Shown here: positions 57,837 through 64,000 of the stretch, piece by piece
Layout of the letters: the number at the start of each line of letters is the position of its first letter
Position numbering within the stretch: the stretch's first letter is position 1
NCBI GenBank assembly: GCA_963971535.1
Contig: OZ020598.1
Span: 88,121,915 to 88,185,914, forward strand
Length of the DNA: 64,000 nt
Direction: 5' to 3'
DNA from: Notolepis coatsorum
Lineage: Eukaryota > Chordata > Actinopteri > Aulopiformes > Paralepididae
Position numbers and translations under genes: made by a program
Notes under the pieces: generated by a model
Told to the model about the DNA's origin: nothing
What the model saw: the letters and a program-made list of their open reading frames with translations, nothing else
The model's database searches: none

Positions 57837-59095
57837 CAGGCTAGAATTTCAGCTGAGCTTTGAGAAAACTTTGTCTCTGCTTTAGAGCAGACTTGCTGTC
57901 TCTGAGGTCCTCGGGAGTTTGATGACATTCCCTGAGCAGAAATAGAATTGCCTTGTTAGCAAAAACAGCCAAAGTATCACATTACCAAAGACGTTTCAAA
58001 ATAACAGGAGAAAGGCGCTATCCACCCTCTCAACGCCAGCTGAAACTACGGTTTTGACTATAGGGGGGGGGGGGGGGGGGGGGCGAGTGCACTGCTGTGA
58101 AGGAAGAGTGTGCTGCATTTACAACACAAGACAAAATGAGAGCAACACGGCATGCAGTACAATGATCGTTTTATCTCAATGATCTTGTTTTCATGAATCA
58201 AAATCGTAATTTGAAATTGAAACTTGATTAATTGCCCAGCCCTCGTTCCATCGTTTATTAAGGGCTTTCCATGTGATGTGGTTGTACATTAAGTAGCTGA
58301 TCTGTCATAGTATATATTTCTTTCAGTCATGTCCTTCTTCTGTGAAATATTGGAAAATGTATAGTGACTGAACATAGTGACTGAACATTTGAGGGTAAAC
58401 TAGAATGATTCTGACATTCTGTCTGTGACACATGACTGGGATCAATAAATGTTTTTATTCATTTAATTAATTTAATACATTTTTATTCAAAACATTTACA
58501 GAAATCGCCATTACCTTGCTGTTGTTGGAACATTCATTTTCATTTAATTTCATCAATAGGTTGGATAGTACAACCTTTTCATAGCATACGTTTTTCAGTC
58601 ATTGAATTAACAGGAGGAAAAATAAAAACCTGTCCTTGATCCCACCCATGTGAATAATTATGAAGTTATTATGGTCCAGACACCATAATTGATCATCTCA
58701 AACCCTTCCCTCTTTTCTTGATCCGAGGAAGCAGTTGTGAATGGAGGATCAAGAAAAGAGGGTGGGGTTTGAGATTACGTTATACATATAAAGTGAAGCT
58801 GTTTTTTTTAATATCCAATCAGGAGTATGTTTCATTGCATCTATACTTAAATATCTATAGTGTATTCTTATCCCTAAGATCAAGATGAATGTTTCCTCAA
58901 GGGGAAGCCTCCCACAACTCAATAATAACCTCCAAACAACCTTCAGGGTTCCTGTTTACAAGCCTTCATCTTTACACTTCAAAGTGAGACATATAGCTCA
59001 GCCTGTTGGGTTAGCATCGCTGTCACAACACAGGAATACACACTATACATTTGTTTAGCATTTTAGCATCTCAACACACCTCAATCCCATTATGT
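57837..59095. other. Intergenic DNA with a G tract and one long hairpin
   Basis: A G21 run at ~58062-58083 and a 29-bp inverted repeat at 58696-58773 (own entry). No coding frame of note. Confidence 0.4.
58696..58773. repeat. Near-perfect 29-bp hairpin, 20-nt loop
   Basis: Left arm 58696-58724 and right arm 58745-58773 pair at 27 of 29 positions (arm core CCCTCTTTTCTTGATCC). The geometry would suit a miRNA-like precursor or a tiny MITE; nothing decides between these. Confidence 0.7.
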
Positions 59096-59502
<407 letters not shown>

Positions 59503-59794
59503 CACAAGTGTGACATAATGGTGAGTGCAAATATTTTTCACGTCCCAAACTCAAGCGCATGCTCGTGCACGCACGCACACACACACTCACAGACGCACAC
59601 AAAACACTCCAGACAAATGTAAAGCACGACACCTCACAGAGCAAGAGGAGTCTGAATCCAGTCAACATGAACTCTGTGAACAACATCGCACAGCAGGAGA
59701 TGCTTCTCTGCAGACCCTGAGGCATAGATGACCGGATAGACTGAGCAGTGTTTAAAATTTAAATAAATAAGTACCCCACAAGCTGCGGCACACA

Positions 59795-60200
59795 GTTCAC
59801 GAGTCAGACATTTTGTGACTTGAGTGTGACTTCAGTCACATCACCAGCAGTCCAAAGTACCATCAAGCAAATGGACTGGCCGAGAGGGCCGTGTGAAGTG
59901 CAAAGCATCTGCTTGAAACATCCCAGAGAGATGGGACAGACATGTCCTTGAATATGCTGAACATACGTACCCCCAGATGCCACACTGGGGTCACCTGCAC
60001 AACGGTTGATGTCCAGAGTAACACGCGCCAACATGCCTGTCAGCAAACACCTGCTGAAGCCCAGGCCAAAGAACACCAGGGTCAAGCCACACCCATCTGG
60101 TCGGGGAAGAGAGAAGGACAAAAAGGATTCTACAACCGTGGCTGCCGGCCACTCACTCCACAACTCCAAGGTAGTCCGTCTGCAAATATGTGACTCGGCA
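59795..60200 (+). pseudogene. Decayed Gypsy-type integrase C-terminal fragment
   Basis: Across shifting frames one can read KYHQANGLAERAV (end of the integrase core, with the catalytic Glu region), SAKHLLETSQRDGTDMSLNM, DATLGSPAQRLMSRVTR and LLKPRPKN. This order is typical of fish Gypsy pol ends. Multiple frameshifts and stops, no LTR nearby. Confidence 0.75.
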
Positions 60201-60365
60201 TCGTCTAGGCCGACTTGTGACGGCAGGTTACATTCCTCAGAAATCGCGAAAATGTCTCGCATTTCAGAAAATAGGTCAAAATAGAAATATTGCATTTTTG
60301 ACTGCTTTGAAATGTTCTTTCTCTGATTCTGGCTGTTTTGTCACTTTTGCCGCATACTACTACAG

Positions 60366-60612
60366 TCTACAGGGGCGACAGTGGCTCAGGAGGTAGAGCA
60401 GTCGTCTGGCAATCCGGAGGTTCCCGGTTCGATTCCTGCTCCTCCCAGGCAGCGTGTCGATGTGTCCTTGAGCAAGACACTTAACCCCTAATTGCTCCCG
60501 ATGAGCAGGTTGGCACCTTGCATGGTTGCCTCCGCCATCGGTGTGTGAATGGGTAAAATGTGAGTAACAAATTGTAAAGCGCTTTGGATAAAAGCGCTAT
60601 ATAAAAAAGCAG
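60366..60612 (+). mobile_element. tRNA-derived SINE
   Basis: Head GTGGCTCAGGAGGTAGAGCA (A box) and CGGTTCGATTCCTG (B box), then TCCTTGAGCAAGACACTTAA, GTGTGTGAATGGGTAAA and an end at AAGCGCTATATAAAAAA. This is a very common fish SINE type. Confidence 0.88.
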
Positions 60613-61085
60613 CCATTTACCAAAGTCAATCTCCACTAGCAGATCCAGAACCTGGGAATGAAGACACCCAGACCACACCTGGTGCCTGAGTGACAGCCCC
60701 CCCATACCCACTGGACACTCCCCCTGTCACTCCAGAGAGCCCCCCCCCCCCCTACACACTGGACACTCCCTGTCACTCCAGATATGGCAGAGCTTTCAAT
60801 CCCAACTCCAAGTATAACACTTAACAAAACAAGGGGCTTCTAATAAGTGTTTTCCTGTAAGAAAAAAAGAAGAGACAATCAAATTCGCAAGAATATTCTT
60901 TATCTTAGTACAAAGGAAGGAAATCTTTGTTATATGTTTTAGTTTACGGGAAGTATTAAACTAAAGAAGGGGGATGTAAAGTAATGCATGATAGGCTACT
61001 GTAGTTGTGACGTACGTGTGATGTACTGTAAGTAGCACTGTGACTTTAGTACATGACGTATCCCAGTCAATGAGTTGTAGCCTAC
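60613..61085. other. Intergenic DNA with a short C-rich duplication
   Basis: CTGGACACTCCC..TGTCACTCCAG occurs twice (60709-60732, 60758-60780) around C tracts. No gene recognised. Confidence 0.5.
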
Positions 61086-61086
61086 C

Positions 61087-61947
61087 TTAGGCCCCGTCCA
61101 CACGAACGCTGGGTTTAATGTAACCGTGATTGTATGTGCGCAGTTGCACTGTTCGGCCACACACAACCGGGGATTTGCTACACTGCAACCGCGGTCTTTT
61201 GAAACCGGTGGCCAGGGTGGAGTTGTGCGGTTTTGCAGTTGCGTGTGGGCATAGCAACCGAGGTTATTCCCAGTGTTTACAGCAGAGCTGTCGCAATTAT
61301 TCCCCATGTTCACGGCAGACCGCGGGGTAGAGAGATTAGAGCAGAGCCAGCTACACCAGTGTTTACAGCAGAGCTGTCCCAAGTAGCGTTATATGAAAAT
61401 GATTGTAACAAACTTTTGTTCAAAACGTATCGTCTGTGTTGAAGAGTGTTGTGATCGACTGATGTCTGTTGACGCTCAGAGTAAACATGTAGCTGCAGCT
61501 AAACTAAACTCATGTGTTGTCAAGTTATTGTTATAACTTATAAGGAACCCAGTCCAGACTGCATCCCCTTAACAATTGTTTGTATTGAGCCGTATTGTAT
61601 TGTACCCATTCTGCAATCTGTTAAATAACGTTTACATCCATTTCATATCGGTAACGTTACTTCTTCTTCTTCAGTTAATTAATGGCAGATCGCGACCCAA
61701 CAGGAAGTTTAGTGAGCGTTCAGTCTTTTCTGATTGGTTGAAATGGCCTTCATGTCTGAACAACATCGCCGCCTACTGCTTTGGCATTGTATTACATTGT
61801 ACTAAATGTATCGGTTGCTGGGTTCCAGCTCTGCCGTGAGTACGCAGTTATACACGGTTGTCCACCTGTGTTCACCGTGTGGACGGAGTTTTATTTTTTC
61901 AAACTTCGGTCATATTAAATCCAAACTCTCGTGTGGACAGGGCCTTA
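61087..61947. mobile_element. MITE with TAAGGCCCYGTCCACACGA ends
   Basis: TTAGGCCCCGTCCACACGAA near 61087 is inverted as CTCGTGTGGACAGGGCCTTA ending ~61947. The interior has CCGCGG-type and GTTTACAGCAGAGCTGTC repeats but no transposase frame. TSD not resolved. Confidence 0.7.
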
Positions 61948-62069
61948 GAGCTGGCTAGCACCTTGTGCTGCTGGAATAAAGGTTCCTAAACAAGACCTCA
62001 GAATGGAGCCATTCTACAATCCGTCTTCAGGCAAGAGCAGGAAGGAGTTGAGGGAGAAATACATTTAAT

Positions 62070-62588
62070 AAAGTTTGGAAAGGGAAAAAACAGACCACGG
62101 GCCAAAGTCACCAGACCAGTTCAGAAGTAAGTACGGGTGTGGCCAGAGGAGCCTCCGAGCCAGGACCAGCAGACTAAAAGACAGCTTCATACACCAGGCT
62201 GTCAGGAAGCTGAACTCTCTCCCAGCTCTCCCCCCGCTCTCACTCTGCCACCACAGAACCTGGACTAAGAACGTTACGCCCCCCCCCCGCCACTGACACA
62301 CACACACACACACAGCTCTCCCCCCTCTCTCCTACCCTGCCCGCACAGACTATGGACTAATTAATTTTTTTAGCCACTGTTTATACTGTATATATTGTCC
62401 TGTATAGTGTATGTACATCGTGTTTATTATGTTTATAGTGTCCTATATGTCACTTTATGTTTATATTAGATATTTTTTTATATACACCGTGGGAAGAGGG
62501 GAAACGCAATTTAATTTCTCTGTATGTCTTGCACATTATGAGAAGCGACAATAAAGCTGACTTTGACTTTGACTTTGACTTTTGACTA
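62070..62588 (+). mobile_element. LINE 3' end with GACTTT tail
   Basis: In one frame ~62135-62230 encodes RSLRARTSRLKDSFIHQAVR then KLNSLP, a LINE pol C-terminus. A 3' UTR follows and ends CAATAAAGCTGACTTTGACT with tandem GACTTT units. 5'-truncated. Confidence 0.8.
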
Positions 62589-63250
62589 CAGGTACTATAG
62601 ATAACATTAAGGCACTATGTCACACTGTCATTTATCCAATCAGGTGCATTCCACATGCGGAAATGGGAATTAGGGGGGGCATACATGCCTGCAACATGTA
62701 AACAACAACATACATTTTGGCCCTGAAAACTTTTTTTTATGATAAAGTCATTAATCAAAACAAATTTGGATTAGTTTAGTTTAGTTTAGATTGGTTATAA
62801 AAGCAATACTTTTATAAAAGCTTGGTGGATGTATTTAATTTGTTTAAGATGATTCCTCTACATAAACATTTTATAATAGCACCTTGAGCCGTACTGTATT
62901 GTACCCATTCTGCAATCTTGCAAAAATACACCACTGGCCACGACTTGATTGAAATCATATGGTTCTCAGGCAACACTCTCCCACGGCTGTCCTTTAATCC
63001 CTTCACCTGTGGAGCCTAATTAGCTGCCGGCATGCGTGAGAGAGGGCTGAGGAAGCACAGCCCTGGTTCTCTTTATTCTGCCACCCCCCCAGAGCAAGCG
63101 GATAACATCCTCACCCCAGGCCAGTGCTCATTACAGGTAGGTAGGGGCCTGCTCCAGGTGCTGTGACAGAAGCTATCATGGGCTGGTGTTCATATTACAT
63201 TATATTAAGTCATTACCCAGGTCTGCCTGTGGTCCATGGGTCTGGTGGTT
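62589..63250. other. Intergenic DNA, no gene recognised
   Basis: TTGAGCCGTACTGTATTGTA..CATTCTGCAATCT (62884-62918) repeats 61585-61620, a short dispersed match. Nothing else supported. Confidence 0.4.
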
Positions 63251-63255
63251 CTTAA

Positions 63256-63339
63256 CCATTTCACTACCACACTACCGAAGGTTAACTGAAGGGGGTATAG
63301 TCTGTAGTGTGCCAAGTCTGTAGTGTGGTAGTGAAAGGG
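63256..63339. mobile_element. 84-bp TTAA-flanked MITE
   Basis: TTAA at 63252-63255 and 63340-63343 encloses CCATTTCACTACCACACTAC ... GTAGTGTGGTAGTGAAAGGG. Same termini family as the ORF1 intron 3 MITE (1466-2304). Confidence 0.8.
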
Positions 63340-63404
63340 TTAAGCCCTTAAGCATATTTTGCATAAAACACCTGACGATTGCATACCCAAAGTCATTTCC
63401 AATT

Positions 63405-63665
63405 TATTATACTTTATAGCACACGCATGAGTCTGGTCTCTTTTGAAAGGGACCATTCTGAAGTGTCTTACACAATAAAGAGAAAATCACTTTGAGTGCT
63501 AATGTAATAGAGAAACAGAGGTTTGAACACACTGAAATTAAATATTTGCGACTTACTTTTGTGTTTTGTACTCCTGTTTTTTGGTTCCAGCTGAGAAGTA
63601 GGAGCTGGAAAACACAATGGTTCCATAGCCTGAAGTCTTATGTAGTACAGGTCCAAAGTTTATAA
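63405..63665. repeat. Dispersed repeat shared with the foldback element at 56930-57200
   Basis: Shared runs include TGAGYCTGGTCT.TTTTGAAAG, AGTGCTAATG.AATAGAG.AAC and TAGCCTGAAGTCTT.TGTAGTACA. It is a remnant of the same element without visible termini. Confidence 0.7.
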
Positions 63666-63915
63666 AAATCCCCCAGAAAATGTGTTTAACAAAGGTTCTT
63701 GTAATGTGTGTACCTCAACAATTCAGCGTGATTATCCAAAATGGCCGTCTTCTTCTGCCCCCTTCTTGTTGCAATCAGTGCTCGTCTGGGATCGCTTTCG
63801 GAGCAGACACTCCTTGGCTACAATGGTAGTCAATAATTTTCCCAATCAGCGGTGACTGGTCAGTTCAGGACCGTTTACAACCGGACATGGTCACTCGTCG
63901 GCAGGGGCGTAGCTG

Positions 63916-63961
63916 GGGGGGGGGGGGGGGGGGGTAGGTTAGGATGATTCGAAGGGCCCAG

Positions 63962-63993
<32 letters not shown>

Positions 63994-64000
63994 AAAAAAA
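63916..64000. repeat. Poly-G and poly-C tracts at the window end
   Basis: An ~18-base G run near 63917-63934 and a C run of more than 25 at ~63967-63993, ending in A7. Such tracts often mark low-quality or contig-edge sequence. Confidence 0.9.

Overview
The window looks like a gene-poor, transposon-packed piece of a ray-finned fish genome. The evidence is the repertoire: L2/CR1-type and L1/Tx1-type LINEs, tRNA-headed SINEs, a Copia element, a Gypsy-like LTR element, TTAA-flanked (piggyBac-type) and 8-bp-TSD (hAT-type) MITEs, long (GT)n, (CT)n and (AAT)n microsatellites, and a spliced gene of a protein family I know mainly from fish predictions ('SAMD3-like'). I recognise no ordinary single-copy host gene.

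Positions 1-34484 are best read as one dead L1-type LINE (plus strand) blown apart by nested insertions. Its pieces are 5440-5567, 19890-20582, 25013-26626, 27351-27650 and 33754-34484. They rejoin at target-site duplications (TSDs) around: (i) a 14.3-kb DNA transposon, 5568-19886; (ii) a composite containing an L2-type LINE on the minus strand, 20583-25005; (iii) a truncated L1 of the same kind, 26627-27333, with a 17-bp TSD; and (iv) a 6.1-kb non-coding LTR element with >2-kb LTRs, 27651-33748. A tandem duplication of about 8.16 kb (L1 junction plus the 5' half of the DNA transposon) puts a truncated extra copy at 1-5439.

The 14.3-kb DNA transposon is the most interesting object. It has short inverted termini, a 3-bp TSD and GAGT-rich subterminal repeats. 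It carries two same-strand genes: a complete 10-exon ORF1 (530 aa, 7638-14512) and an uninterrupted 810-aa ORF2 (14680-17112) with two N-terminal C2H2 fingers and a CACTA/TNP2-like catalytic core. Downstream lie a 246-bp hairpin-bearing array, inverted copies of ORF1 exons 2-3, and a subterminal repeat array. I infer a CACTA (CMC)-type element in which ORF1 and ORF2 are the two element proteins.

34485-42480 holds LINE 3' ends, a Copia-like LTR, two TTAA-flanked MITEs, a SINE and microsatellites. 42481-50373 is a Copia element with 324/325-bp LTRs, a 5-bp TSD and a primer site matching the anticodon arm of initiator tRNA-Met. It has lost gag, carries frameshifts, and is interrupted by a LINE tail, a SINE and a threefold 801-bp array. 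50374-64000 holds MITEs, LINE tails, a decayed Gypsy integrase fragment, a SINE and simple repeats.

Limits: everything was read by eye. Element boundaries without a stated TSD are approximate, family names are from motif recognition, and several perfect tandem structures could be assembly artefacts.
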